Assembly (NCBI GenBank): GCA_963834405.1
Contig: CAWIBX010000001.1
Coordinates: forward strand, 310,001 to 374,000
DNA: 64,000 nt
Source: Bog-473 sp963834405
Lineage (GTDB): Bacteria; Actinomycetota; Acidimicrobiia; Acidimicrobiales; RAAP-2
Direction of reading: 5' to 3'
Under the pieces are notes generated by a model. The model was given only the letters and a program-made list of their open reading frames with translations. It ran no database searches and had not been told where the DNA came from. Of this stretch, positions 52,516 through 62,034 are shown piece by piece. Made by a program: the position numbers and the translations under genes. The number at the start of each line of letters is the position of its first letter. Position 1 is the first letter of the stretch.

Positions 52516-54397
52516 GCACCCCGACCTCGGTCCCCAACTCCTGGGCGCGAGGGTCTGCATCGGCAATGGAGGGGAGCTCGTTGGCGAGACCGTCGAGCCA
52601 GTCGCGGAGCGTGGCGGTGGCACGAACGTCGTCCTCGTTGTAGCGGACGATCCATGCCTGCGCTTCGGCCTGCGCAGTGGGGTCGGCGTCGTCGACCGCC
52701 GTGTCGTAGTTCACCATGGCCAAGGTGCCACCGACCTCATCGGACGACCAGATGAACCCGGCCAGGGGCGCCGTCTCCTTCAGGCCCAGGCTGCGGCCGG
52801 TCACGAGGTGTCCACGGACGATCTCGTAGAGATCGACCCAGTCCTCGGACGCCAGGAACGCGCCGACATCGTCCCGGATGCCGAGGCGAGCGGCGATCCT
52901 CTTCATCTGACCCTCCTCTGCGCTCCTGCTGTAGCAGTAGGCCCGGAAGGTGGCGCCTCCGGCGTGCACCCGTGCTCGCTCCTCGGTGAACCAGGTCCAG
53001 AATTCGGTGAACGCCTCAAGCTCGCCGTGCTCGAGGTCCGGGTCCCAGGAAGCGAACGAGACGTAACGGGCCGTCGCCAAAGGGCCACGACGGTCGGTGA
53101 CGAGCGCGCCCCATAGGTAGCAGCCGTCGTTCGTGCTCTCCATGTCCACGTCGACCTCGACGTCGCCGCGTGGCACCTCGATCCGGTCGACGCCACGGCG
53201 CCGGTAAGCGAGCGCGGCGCCGATACGGGCCCGGGCCAAGTCGATCTGAGTGGCCAGGTTCGTGGCGCCGGCGCCACAGAGAGACAGCACCGTCCGGTCG
53301 AGCCCCTCGATGTCGGCGACGGTCAGGAGACCGTGGGCGGCGAGGTTCTCGAGCTGCTTCTTCCGGTTCGGGATCACGGTGGCGAGAAGGGTTGCCGGCG
53401 ACTGGTTTTCGACCTTGCCGCGCAGATCTCCGAAGTCGACCCCACAACGAAAGAGGTCAGCCGTCGTCCAGTCAAGGCCAGCGAGATCCTTGAGGTCCTC
53501 GATCCCGTGCGCCTTGTACAGCCGGCGGCGGACGACGCCGACGCCCGAGATCAAGCTGAGGTCGGCAACCTCCTCGAGCTGCTCGCCGCACCAGTCCCGC
53601 CATCGGCACAGGTCGCACTGGTCGCAGACGATGGGCTCGGCGAGCAAGGCCGTAGCCCCATTGTCGGCGTGTGCTTCCGCGGCGAGGTGCACCGCGAGTC
53701 GGTGCGCGAACTCGAGCTCGTACCGCTCCATCGCACTCAACGGGCCGGCCGGAGGAGATTCGACGTACTCGGGCGGATCGAGCCACGGCCGGTCGAGGTC
53801 GTACCAGACGACCACGCCCTCGGAGCCGCAGATCCCGCCGACGTTGCGCTCGGAGGCCAGTCCCACGGACTCGAGCAACCGACGGTAATGGGCGAGCTGC
53901 ATCAAGTCGGCGACGTGCTTGCGGGGATCGTGGTCGGCGTCGGTTCTGGCCGCCTCGAAGAACGGCGCCTCCATGTCCGAGACGACAGCGGAGCCGTCAC
54001 CTGCCTCCTTGGCGGCGACGAGCGACTTGTGCGACTTCACGTCGACCGGTAGGTAGCCGTCGCCAGCGCGTACGAGGAGGTCGGGCTCGCCGACGCGGTG
54101 CGCTTCGTCGTCGACGGGGAGCCGGCCACAGGCGATGACCCGGGCTCCCTCGGCGACGGCGCGGAGGGTGTGCCACTCCCGGGCGTCGGGATCCTCCGCA
54201 TCGACGACGACGGCTCCCTCGACGCCCTCGAAGAGGTCGGCGATGGTCTCCTCCTCGTACTCCTCCCCTGCCCCGATCAACTTCTGCAGGAAGGGCGAGT
54301 CGGGCAGGGGCTCGCAGGGCCGGAGGACGTCGAGCTGGACGCGCTCGGGGCACGCTTTGGCGAAGTACGCGTTCCGAGGCGTGATCTCCACCGTCAC
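52502..54397 (-). CDS. TM0106-type RecB-like nuclease
   Basis: An about 631-residue protein. The N-terminus NAYFAKACPERVQLDVLRP is the family start. A PD-(D/E)xK core has GEPDLLVRAGDGYLPVDVKS with catalytic Asp and Asp-x-Lys (about residues 103-122). CDQCDLCRWRDWC provides a four-Cys iron-sulfur-type cluster as in Cas4/AddB. A C-terminal RNase H-like (DEDD) domain has VDVDMES and YNEDDVRAT. Known from sequence families only; a DNA-processing role is likely. GTG 54397 is preferred (GGAGGG seven bases before it). A decayed copy of its N-terminus is at 59.8 kb. Confidence 0.85.
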   Translation of the reverse strand: MTVEITPRNAYFAKACPERVQLDVLRPCEPLPDSPFLQKLIGAGEEYEEETIADLFEGVEGAVVVDAEDPDAREWHTLRAVAEGARVIACGRLPVDDEAHRVGEPDLLVRAGDGYLPVDVKSHKSLVAAKEAGDGSAVVSDMEAPFFEAARTDADHDPRKHVADLMQLAHYRRLLESVGLASERNVGGICGSEGVVVWYDLDRPWLDPPEYVESPPAGPLSAMERYELEFAHRLAVHLAAEAHADNGATALLAEPIVCDQCDLCRWRDWCGEQLEEVADLSLISGVGVVRRRLYKAHGIEDLKDLAGLDWTTADLFRCGVDFGDLRGKVENQSPATLLATVIPNRKKQLENLAAHGLLTVADIEGLDRTVLSLCGAGATNLATQIDLARARIGAALAYRRRGVDRIEVPRGDVEVDVDMESTNDGCYLWGALVTDRRGPLATARYVSFASWDPDLEHGELEAFTEFWTWFTEERARVHAGGATFRAYCYSRSAEEGQMKRIAARLGIRDDVGAFLASEDWVDLYEIVRGHLVTGRSLGLKETAPLAGFIWSSDEVGGTLAMVNYDTAVDDADPTAQAEAQAWIVRYNEDDVRATATLRDWLDGLANELPSIADADPRAQELGTEVGVLKSS

Positions 54398-54631
54398 CGC
54401 CTTCCCTCCTTCCGGGGCCATCGATTCGTCCCTCCGATCTTGGCCGACACGAGCATCGTGGCGGAGGGATGTGACACCCCCTGTACGAGTCCGGCGGTAG
54501 GCCGGGGCGGCCCGACGAAGTCGGTCGGGACAGGTGGAGGGTCACCCAATTCCGGTGAGGCTACGGTTACCGTCTCCCCATGACACGGGGGGGCCCGACG
54601 CCGCCGCGTTGAGTCCCGGGAGCGACATCGG

Positions 54632-56797
54632 ATGACGCGCAGGCACGCGGTTGGGACGCAGCGCACCCGGCGGCGCGACATCGAAGGGCTGCGTGCCGTG
54701 GCGATCCTCGCAGTGGTGGCCTACCACGCCGGCCTGCCGCTGCCGGGGGGCTACGTGGGCGTGGACGTCTTCTTCGTCATCTCGGGGTACCTCATCACCC
54801 AGATCCTCTGGGACGAGCTCTCGGGCGGCGGCCGTCTCTCCTTCGCCGGCTTCTACGCCCGCCGCGCCCGACGGCTCCTGCCGTCCGCCGTCGTCGTCAT
54901 TCTGGCGACCGTCGCGACGTCCGTCGCGGTGCTCGGCCCTCTCGAGGCGACGGCTGTGGCCAAGGACGCCGTGGCCTGCGCCCTCTACGTCGGCAATTAC
55001 CGCTTCGCCCTCCAGGCCACGAACTACCTCAGCGCCCACGGTCCGGTGTCGCCGCTGCAGAACTACTGGTCGCTGGGCGTGGAGGAGCAGTTCTACCTCC
55101 TCTGGCCGGCGCTGCTGCTCGCCGCCGCACTCCTCGGCCGCCGTCGTCCCCGCGGCCGCCACCGGCGATCGTCGGCGGGCCAGCCCCGGTGGGCCGTCAC
55201 CGGCACACTGGCGCTCCTCGGCGCGGTGTCCTTCTGGATGTGCGTCTCACTGACGCGCACGGACCAGCCCTGGGCGTTCTTCTCGCTCCCGACGAGGGCG
55301 TGGGAACTGGCGGTGGGCGGCCTGTGCGCGTTGGCCGTGCCGTACGTCCGGCGCATCCCGGGCTGGGCGCTGGGCATGATCGGCTGGGCCGGCCTGGCCG
55401 CAGTGGGGTGGTCGCTGGCCGCCTTCGGACCGCAGACATCCTTCCCCGGTCCCGCCGCGCTCGTCCCGGTGGCGGGCACCGGAGCGGCGTTGCTGGCGGG
55501 CACACGGAACCTGACCGCGGGTCCGGCGCGACTGCTCGGTCTCGGCCCGCTGCAGCCCATCGGTACCGTCTCCTACACCTGGTACCTCTGGCACTGGCCG
55601 GCGCTCGTGCTCGCACCGGCGGTGGTCGGGCACAAACTCGACCTGGCCCAGAACGTGGGGGTCGCCCTGTTCAGCCTGCTGCTGGCGGTGGTGACCACCG
55701 TCCTCCTGGAGCAGCCGGTCCGACGCTCGCAGTGGCTCTCGGCCCGTACGGCGCGCAGCCTCGCCATCGGCGGCGCGCTCAGCCTCGGTGCTGCGGCCCT
55801 GGCGGTCCTCACGGTGGTGAGCGTGCCCCCACCGGTGGGAAGCGGTCACGCGGTGGCCGCACCGCTGGGGGTGAAGCAGGCCGCTTCCGCCGCCGGGACG
55901 ACTTCGACCATCCCTTCGGCGGTGGCGAAGGCCGACGCGCTGGACGCGCAGGTCAACCAGCAGGTCGTACAGTCGCTTGCCGCGGCGCAGGTGCCCGCAA
56001 ATCTCACGCCTTCACTCGCCGACGCGGCGGGCGACGTGCCGGTACCCGAGGACGACGGCTGCCTGGACGGGTTCACCGACGCGGCGGTGCACCATTGCGT
56101 GTTCGGGGACACGACAGCGTCCCGCAGCATCGTGCTATTCGGCGACTCGCACGCCCTCCAGTGGTTCCCGGCCATAGACGCCCTGGCGAACCAGCAGCAG
56201 GACGCACTCGTGGTGATGGGCAAGGCGACGTGCCCACCCATTGACATCCCGATCTACAGCCCGGACCTCGGGCGCCCCTACACGGAGTGCGACGAGTTTC
56301 GTGCGGCCGCGCTGGAGCGCATGACGGCGTTGCAGCCCGCCGTCGTGATCCTCGGGTTTTCCCGCGAGTACGGCATCCCTGACGACCACGTCGTCGTCGA
56401 CGGCCCGGCGTGGATCTCGGGGCTGACCGAGATGATCACCACCATTGAGCGAGACACCGGCGCGAAGGTAGTGCTGATGGGCGACGACCCCTACCCCCAG
56501 CAGTCGGTGCCCGATTGCCTCAGCCAGCACCTGTCGGATACCGCAGCGTGTCCGATCCCCAAGCACTACCCCTACTACAACCCCAGCGGGATCCCACAGG
56601 AGCAGACCGTCGCCGCCTCGACAGGAGCGGGGTACGTGGACACGGATCGGTGGTTCTGCGGCGTATCGAGCTGCGCGGTCGTGGTGGGCAATCTTCTGGT
56701 CTACCGCGACGACAACCACATCACGGCGTCATATGCCGAGTGGCTCACGCCGGCCATCGGCGCCCGTTTGGCCGTTGTGACGGACGGGGCGCTCTGA
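54632..56797 (+). CDS. OafA/YrhL-type membrane acyltransferase with SGNH domain
   Basis: A 721-residue protein. The N-terminal acyltransferase-3 domain (about residues 15-390, ten or more TM helices) has the start RRRDIEGLRAVAILAVVAYH (catalytic His), GVDVFFVISGYLI and LGVEEQFYLLWP. The extracytoplasmic SGNH domain (about 470-710) has GDSHALQWFP (Ser) and DDNHIT (Asp-His). It moves acetyl or similar groups from acyl-CoA across the membrane onto cell-wall or exopolysaccharide sugars. It is the last typical chromosomal gene before composition changes. Confidence 0.92.
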   Translation: MTRRHAVGTQRTRRRDIEGLRAVAILAVVAYHAGLPLPGGYVGVDVFFVISGYLITQILWDELSGGGRLSFAGFYARRARRLLPSAVVVILATVATSVAVLGPLEATAVAKDAVACALYVGNYRFALQATNYLSAHGPVSPLQNYWSLGVEEQFYLLWPALLLAAALLGRRRPRGRHRRSSAGQPRWAVTGTLALLGAVSFWMCVSLTRTDQPWAFFSLPTRAWELAVGGLCALAVPYVRRIPGWALGMIGWAGLAAVGWSLAAFGPQTSFPGPAALVPVAGTGAALLAGTRNLTAGPARLLGLGPLQPIGTVSYTWYLWHWPALVLAPAVVGHKLDLAQNVGVALFSLLLAVVTTVLLEQPVRRSQWLSARTARSLAIGGALSLGAAALAVLTVVSVPPPVGSGHAVAAPLGVKQAASAAGTTSTIPSAVAKADALDAQVNQQVVQSLAAAQVPANLTPSLADAAGDVPVPEDDGCLDGFTDAAVHHCVFGDTTASRSIVLFGDSHALQWFPAIDALANQQQDALVVMGKATCPPIDIPIYSPDLGRPYTECDEFRAAALERMTALQPAVVILGFSREYGIPDDHVVVDGPAWISGLTEMITTIERDTGAKVVLMGDDPYPQQSVPDCLSQHLSDTAACPIPKHYPYYNPSGIPQEQTVAASTGAGYVDTDRWFCGVSSCAVVVGNLLVYRDDNHITASYAEWLTPAIGARLAVVTDGAL

Positions 56798-57441
56798 GGT
56801 AACACCTCGCTGGTTTGGCCGGCTAGGGACTGCTGCGCGGGTGACCTTCTGATCCGTAGCGCCCATTTGGTCAAATGACGAGCGGTGACAGTGGTGGTAT
56901 ACAGGTGCCATTTATGACCTATGAGCTGGACTAATGGCTGCTGCGAAGTGGCCGCCACATGACACATAATGACAGCCATTTCCAGCCTTTCAATCCCTAT
57001 GGTTCTCACTACGGTTCTCAAAAAACCGCATTTCCGCCTTATGACCCACGATCAGTATTCGCGACTACGCATCGACGATGGCCCGACCAAACTCCTCCGC
57101 CAAGGTCTTGAAATCGCGCTTTCTCACGTGTGGCGATGAACACATAGAGCGTGACTCTACGCGAGAGTTCCAACGCAGACGGACGCGAGACTCTCGGTTC
57201 GACGTCAGATCGTCGACGTCGGTCAGGAGCACACGACGGCTGCTCCGAGCTTTGGATGCCGAATGGTGCCACGTCGAATTCACGATCGACGTATGCCATA
57301 CTCGCCAGTCTCTGAGATCTCTTGGTTGATTGATACCCGCGTCCTATTAGAAGCCCTTTATTCCGAGACACCTCTCAGCTACGTGCGTGGTCCGTGGTTC
57401 TTTGCAGCTACCCATCTGATTCCAACTTGATCTTCACTGTG
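56798..57441. other. 640-base AT-richer stretch without a recognisable gene
   Basis: Composition shifts to clearly more A/T than the left side. Short frames exist; the leftward one ending near 57,065 has a plausible tail (KTLAEEFGRAIVDA), but its upstream part and an overlapping frame (RVTLYVFIATRE) do not join without frameshifts. There may be a decayed gene here, which I cannot name. A short palindrome CATTTG-GT-CAAATG is at 56864-56877. It marks the left edge of the defence-like island. Confidence 0.5.
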
Positions 57442-58297
57442 CTAGATCGATCGCACATAGACGGAGTGCCTGACTAATGGCTTTGAGCACACTCCACACG
57501 GGGTAGCCTGACCGCAGGTGGGACATGGTCCCGTTGCCGGGGGAGCACACGCGGAGAGAGGGAGGGTCGTGGGAACATCGGCCACGACCGTGCGATGGCA
57601 GTTATCGCACTCGTACGTGCCCGGTGGCACTCCCTTCTCACCAGAGTTAAAGGGTCGCTCCGGACCCAGGATTGTGACAACCTCGTTCTCGGTGGGTTCC
57701 GAAAGTGCTCTGCCGACCGCTATAAGCAGAGCGATGAATTGTTCAAGTTCCGTGCGTCCGTGTCGTACCGCTAACAAGAAATCTGAGGAACGGGAGATGG
57801 TATAACTTCTGGACTCCGCCAATTTCTTTAGTCTCCGAAACGCCAACTGGCTGGGATGAGCGACTGAATTCCTGACGATCATCAGCTCTCGAAGACCATC
57901 TAGTACGGGGGGCCGACCGCGATCCGGCTAAAGGGTCTCCCAAATGCAAAGAGCTTTTCAGCTCGTTCGAGCGTGATTTGAAAAGGTAGCCACGTTAGGT
58001 AGTCGGTTTCTCTCCCTTGTCCCCGAACTAATAGGGAATAGGCATGATCTCGACCGGCCGGCGAGATCAATCGGTCTACTTCGATACCACTTTCACCAAG
58101 TAGACAAGAGAGAAGAGCTCTTCAACAAAAGTCTCGAACTGAGAATGAAGCTGTAGCACGCATAGCTCAGCGGTTGACTCGTAGGTGGTAGGAGCAATTT
58201 GTCCCTTGGAGAACGCCGATTGAGCATCTTTGAACAGTGAAGTGACTGCCATGCACTGAGATCTCAGCTCATGTGCAAGTGCAAACGCAGTTGGCAT
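57442..58297 (-). pseudogene. HEPN-domain protein with zinc-ribbon tail, two single-base frameshifts
   Basis: Reading leftwards from ATG 58297: HELRSQCMAVTSLFKDAQSA, LQLHSQFETFVEELFSLVY, then (one base lost near 58,100) GESGIEVDRLISPAGRDHAY, LTWLPFQITLERAEKLFAFG, then (one base lost in a six-G run at 57907-57912, plus strand) DGLRELMIVRNSVAHPSQLA. RNSVAH is the R-x4-H catalytic motif of RiboL-PSP/MAE_28990-type HEPN RNases. The C-terminus has CDNC and CPTC, a zinc ribbon. Repaired, it is about 285 residues. It starts 13 bases after the DUF262 gene, so the two are one operon. A toxin-like RNase partner is inferred. Confidence 0.7.
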
Positions 58298-58310
58298 TTG
58301 CTAAAACGAG

Positions 58311-59396
58311 CTAAGCATTTTCCCGAATGAATGAAATCCTGCGTAGCCGAGAAGATCTGTCGGCTGTAGCTCCTCGAAGCACTCGCAAGACATCATCGGG
58401 CAGTCGGCCGGCACGAAGAATGCGATCACTGTTGTTGAGAGCCTCAGCGAGTGTTTGAGGGCTCATTGTGGGAGGTGGCGTTGCATTCGGCTCTCTCGGT
58501 GATCCGTCGAGCTTGTGGTAGTCCGCTCCGCTGACTAACGCGAAAGAGGAATAGATCCATCCGGTACTACGGAATCTCTTGAGGCTTGAAGGGCTTTGCT
58601 CCCTGCCGAAGACTTGGTCGAGCAAATCGCAAGTGCCCACGAATAGATCAGTAAGACGGTCAATGTCCGGTACGTACGAGTCGTTATCTCGATAGAGCTT
58701 GTCTATTGTCGCCTTTGTCCTAGCTTGCACGCCGACCATGAGCAGACCAAGAAGATCCGACGTGAACTCCACCTCCAGCATTCGTGCAATCTTCTGCTGA
58801 TCGAACACTTGCCATGAGAGCCAGCGCTGGTGTTGGGAATAAGCGAGGGAGTAACTGAGATCCTTGAAGTCGCCGTAAAATTCAGCGTTTCTGAGCTCTT
58901 GGGCATTAAGTCTCAGTCCCGTTGAATTAAGGCGCTGGAATATTCGCAGGACTTCAACGTCTGCAATTCTCGACGGAAGCACAACCGTCGGAAGTTGCGT
59001 CTCGAGGATCTGAGCTCGGACATTTTCCGGTAGTTCCACAAAAGGAAGTCCGTAGTAGTCGGCGTTGTGGGACCGAAGAACCGTAAACTCATCCTCCTCA
59101 GTGCGATCCTCCAGACATGAAGGATCAATAAAGGAAAGAAGAGTCCGGATCCGCTGTTGGCCATCGACGACCTGTCTGACAGACACTGCTCTGTCCAGAT
59201 CCAGCGTGTTCTGCAGAAAGATGAGGGGTATCGGATACCCACGAAGGATGCTATCGATAAGCAGGCTTTTCGATCGCTTTGTCCACACACTGAGCCGTTG
59301 ATAGGGCGGCCGAAGATCCAAGAGATCCTGGCGTTGCCAAGTCAGGAAGTCTGAAATTGGATAGGTCGTGGGGGTTATCTCTAGTGGGTCAGGCAC
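58311..59396 (-). CDS. DUF262 (GmrSD-N / ParB-like) protein
   Basis: A 361-residue protein with the DUF262 core: LLDLRPPYQRLSVWTKRSKS, LIDSILRGYPIPLIFL, VRQVVDGQQRIRTLLSF (DGQQR is the nucleotide/DNA-binding signature) and FQRLNSTGLRLNAQELRNAE. It ends near residue 360, without the DUF1524 HNH nuclease found in full GmrSD enzymes; the HEPN protein next door would supply the nuclease. DUF262 proteins bind and hydrolyse nucleotides and sense modified DNA. GTG 59396 start. Much more AT-rich codon use than the left part of the window. Confidence 0.88.
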   Translation of the reverse strand: MPDPLEITPTTYPISDFLTWQRQDLLDLRPPYQRLSVWTKRSKSLLIDSILRGYPIPLIFLQNTLDLDRAVSVRQVVDGQQRIRTLLSFIDPSCLEDRTEEDEFTVLRSHNADYYGLPFVELPENVRAQILETQLPTVVLPSRIADVEVLRIFQRLNSTGLRLNAQELRNAEFYGDFKDLSYSLAYSQHQRWLSWQVFDQQKIARMLEVEFTSDLLGLLMVGVQARTKATIDKLYRDNDSYVPDIDRLTDLFVGTCDLLDQVFGREQSPSSLKRFRSTGWIYSSFALVSGADYHKLDGSPREPNATPPPTMSPQTLAEALNNSDRILRAGRLPDDVLRVLRGATADRSSRLRRISFIRENA

Positions 59397-59739
59397 ACCG
59401 CAAAAGTACCTGAGCTAGTCCAGCATGTCGCAGGGCAAGAGCCGCGGGGCGATTGGGTCTCCGATCCACTCATCTCCCAGCCTCATTGAGCCCCCGGGTC
59501 ATCGCCGGGACGACATCACTGAGCGATTCTTTGGGCTGATCAGCTGGCGGCCTGGTCTACCTTCATCTCATACCGGGCGTCCCGAGACAGACTCGATGGG
59601 AACAATTCAAACTGTGGATCGTGAGGCGCATTTCAAACCGAAAGTACTGACGCTGCTTCCAGGAGACTTGGATCGCCAGATGTGTGCTCGGTAGCGAAGG
59701 AAGACAACTTTGGGTCACTTGCCGAATCAGCGATGATGC

Positions 59740-59904
59740 GGCCGATCGTGCGGCGGGCAGACCCTCGACAATCTCGGCGAACGTGTCCGCTTCAAACCGG
59801 CGTCCCCGCCGAGCGAGTCCTGCATGAACAGACAGAGTGTCGAGCTGGACACGCTCGGGGCATCGGCTCGCGAAGTACGCTCCCTGAAGCCGTCTTCGTT
59901 CCAT
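59740..59904 (-). pseudogene. N-terminal remnant of a TM0106-type RecB-like nuclease
   Basis: Reading leftwards: AYFASRCPERVQLDTLSV, then GLARRGRRFEADTFAEIVEG. This matches the first 60 residues of the nuclease at 52502-54397 (AYFAKACPERVQLDVLRP and EEYEEETIADLFEG). DNA similarity is also visible between about 54330-54375 and 59838-59890. The remaining 570 residues are missing. It is a duplicated or once-mobile nuclease that decayed inside the island. Confidence 0.65.
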
Positions 59905-60330
59905 CAGATTCGTTCACCCATGCCTTACTCCCCCATCCCCGCCAACCCGGCATCTGCCTCAGCCCTGGCATAAAGTCTGAACGACATACTCTCTTGCCAC
60001 GAAATTGTCCCCACGTGCCCCGCCCAACCTCGAGCCACTCTCCCCAGAAGGCGAGGCACATGGCTCGTCGTCGCATTGAGGGAGTGCCGCGGAAATTCCG
60101 GTTTGGCTTGGTGCGGCGAAACTGAGAGGGTTGTCAAGGGGGGTTCGTCCCGGTCGACCGACGGCTCCCGATGCTCGAGGCTGTCACTGCTTTGTAGCAA
60201 CATGCTCCAGGCACGGGTGACTCGCCCGCCTCTCCAGGGCGGCGGCAGCGCTGTGGGCCCTGGATGAGCGTGGCAAAATCACAAGGGTGTAATCCCGTCG
60301 TGGGGCCGGTCCTGACGGAATCGAGGCACG
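59905..60330. other. 425-base stretch without a supported gene
   Basis: Neither strand gives a convincing frame. The only coherent coding signals near it are the nuclease remnant on its left and the ParB-like gene on its right. It probably holds the promoter of the rightward ParB-methyltransferase-PLD set. Confidence 0.45.
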
Positions 60331-61160
60331 GTGGCTAGCAAGACAGTTTCGAAGAGTGGGCAGCCGAAAAAGACCAGGCAGCGCCTCCAGTATGTACCGG
60401 TGGACCCAATCGGCCAACAAGGCCTCGGTCGCAAGCGGGACCGAGAAGGACACCGGGAGCTCCTGACCGTCCATTGAGCAGTTCGGGGTACTAACGCCCA
60501 TCACAGTGCGGCGGGCGCGGGACAGGACCGGCGACTTCCTCTTAATCAAGGGACAGGGCCGAACCCTGGCGTGTCGTCTGCTGGGGATCAAAAAGATCCC
60601 GGCGCTGATTGTTGACGACGAGTACGCGGAGACCGAGAAGGTTCAGCAGTTTCTCGTGGAAAACGTGGCCCGGCTGCGGCTGAGTGCCGTCGACCGGGCC
60701 CTCCTCATCGCTCACGCCCGCAGAGACGGTGAGGATCTGGGGCCGTGGCCCAGCGCTTCGGAGTGTCCCCGGCCACCGTCCGGCGGCTTGAGGCCCAGCT
60801 CGACGGCGCCTCGTCTGGCGAAGTGGCGGCTCTGAGGGCAGGCGACCTCAATCTGGCACTTCACTCCGTGATCACCAAGTACGTTCCGCGGGCGAGCGAG
60901 CAGCGGTCATCAAGCGTGTGACGTCACACGGCATTCGGGCCAAGGAATTGGAGGCGCTACTGGGGGCTATCGACTGGCCGGCCCTGGCTCAGCTGGGCTC
61001 GAGCTATCGGAGCCAGAGGCTGGCGCTCTTGGAGTGGGCGTGCCACAAGATGGCCGAGATGGCCCGGACCCATCCGAAGGAGCGCATTCGCCAGCTGGCG
61101 CTCTCGCTGCCTATGCGACTGCCGACCGCGACCGACACCACCCTCGTGGCATCGCGATGA
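60331..61160 (+). pseudogene. ParB/RepB-like DNA-binding protein 1, several frameshifts
   Basis: GTG 60331 starts MASKTVSKSGQPKKTRQRL then QYVPVD, a ParB-type beginning. After two or three frame changes between 60,405 and 60,470, SIEQFGVLTPITVRRARDR, LLIKGQGRTLACRLLGIKKI and ALIVDDEYAETEKVQQFLVE form the ParB N-terminal domain (GQGR in place of GERR). One base lost at 60739-60742 and another at 60890-60892 separate VAQRFGVSPATVRRLEAQL (HTH) and RAAVIKRVTSHGIRAKELEA, and the end has LALLEWACHKMAEMARTHPK. Repaired, it is about 275 residues, with an ending like RepB plasmid-partition C-termini. Confidence 0.65.
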
Positions 61161-62034
61161 TCGAGTTCATCGAGATCAAGCCCGGACAACTGGTGGTCAG
61201 TCCGGAGTTGGCTCGGTCGCGATCATCCAAAGTGTTCGAAGAGCGTCTACGAGCGTCGATTGAGGAGATGGGGCTGGCCGAGCCGCTGAAGGTGGCACGG
61301 CTGCCATCGGGCAAGTACTTGGTGATCGACGGCATGATCCAACTAAAGGCCATACAGGCCATCCGCGCGGCCGACGCCGCCACCTTCCAAACCATTCCAG
61401 CATATGTAGTCGACCACTCCCGCCGCTATGAGCTGCGCTACCAAACCGACATCTTCCAGGAACTCTTGCCTAGCCAGCTCGCCACGCTTGTTGAGCACCT
61501 GCACGAAGCTGAGAATGTCCGCAAGGTGGACATCGCTCGTTATATCGGCATCTCTCCAGCCACGCTGCGCAACTACACAGGCCTCTGGCGGTTGATCAAA
61601 CGAGGTGGCCTCTTTTCCCGCATCGTGGAGCTGATGGATGTTGGCGTGATCCCGGCATCAAATCCCTATGCCTGGCTGCGTCTGACCAAAGAAGGCATGC
61701 GGTACGTGCTTGAGGAGAGTTTCACGAATGGGTTGCCAATCGAAAAATGGATCGATGAACGGATAGCTCGAGCACGCCGAGGTGACATCGCGGGTTACCA
61801 AATCTCTTACATAGAAGCTGTGACTGATTCTCTGCTACCCAACTATTACCGCGAGTCTCAGGAAGTGCGAAGCGCAAAACGCGAACTTGGCCTGCGCCGC
61901 GCTGGCAAGATCCGGAAACAGACCGAGGTCCGGGATACGCGAACGCAATTCGGCACCTCAATCGGGTATCCCTTCAATCCAAGGACCGAGTACTGCGGCA
62001 TGCCGCCCGGTCGATGGCCGAATACCTCAGATGA
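61157..62034 (+). CDS. ParB/RepB-like DNA-binding protein 2
   Basis: About 292 residues from ATG 61157, which overlaps the stop of protein 1 by four bases. The ParB-like domain reads IEFIEIKPGQLVVSPELARS, ERLRASIEEMGLAEPLKVAR and KYLVIDGMIQLKAIQAI; the GxxR site is replaced by DGMIQL, so NTPase function may be lost. The HTH is VDIARYIGISPATLRNYTGL. As written the frame runs to 62074. One base restored at 61990-61991 would end it LRHAARSMAEYLR at 62034, in an ATGA overlap with the methyltransferase, the more natural arrangement. Confidence 0.7.

Noticed and set aside
57039..57371. Possible genes in the AT-richer gap left of the HEPN gene
   Set aside because: No single frame has consistent protein-like sequence; joining pieces would need several frameshifts and I recognise no family.
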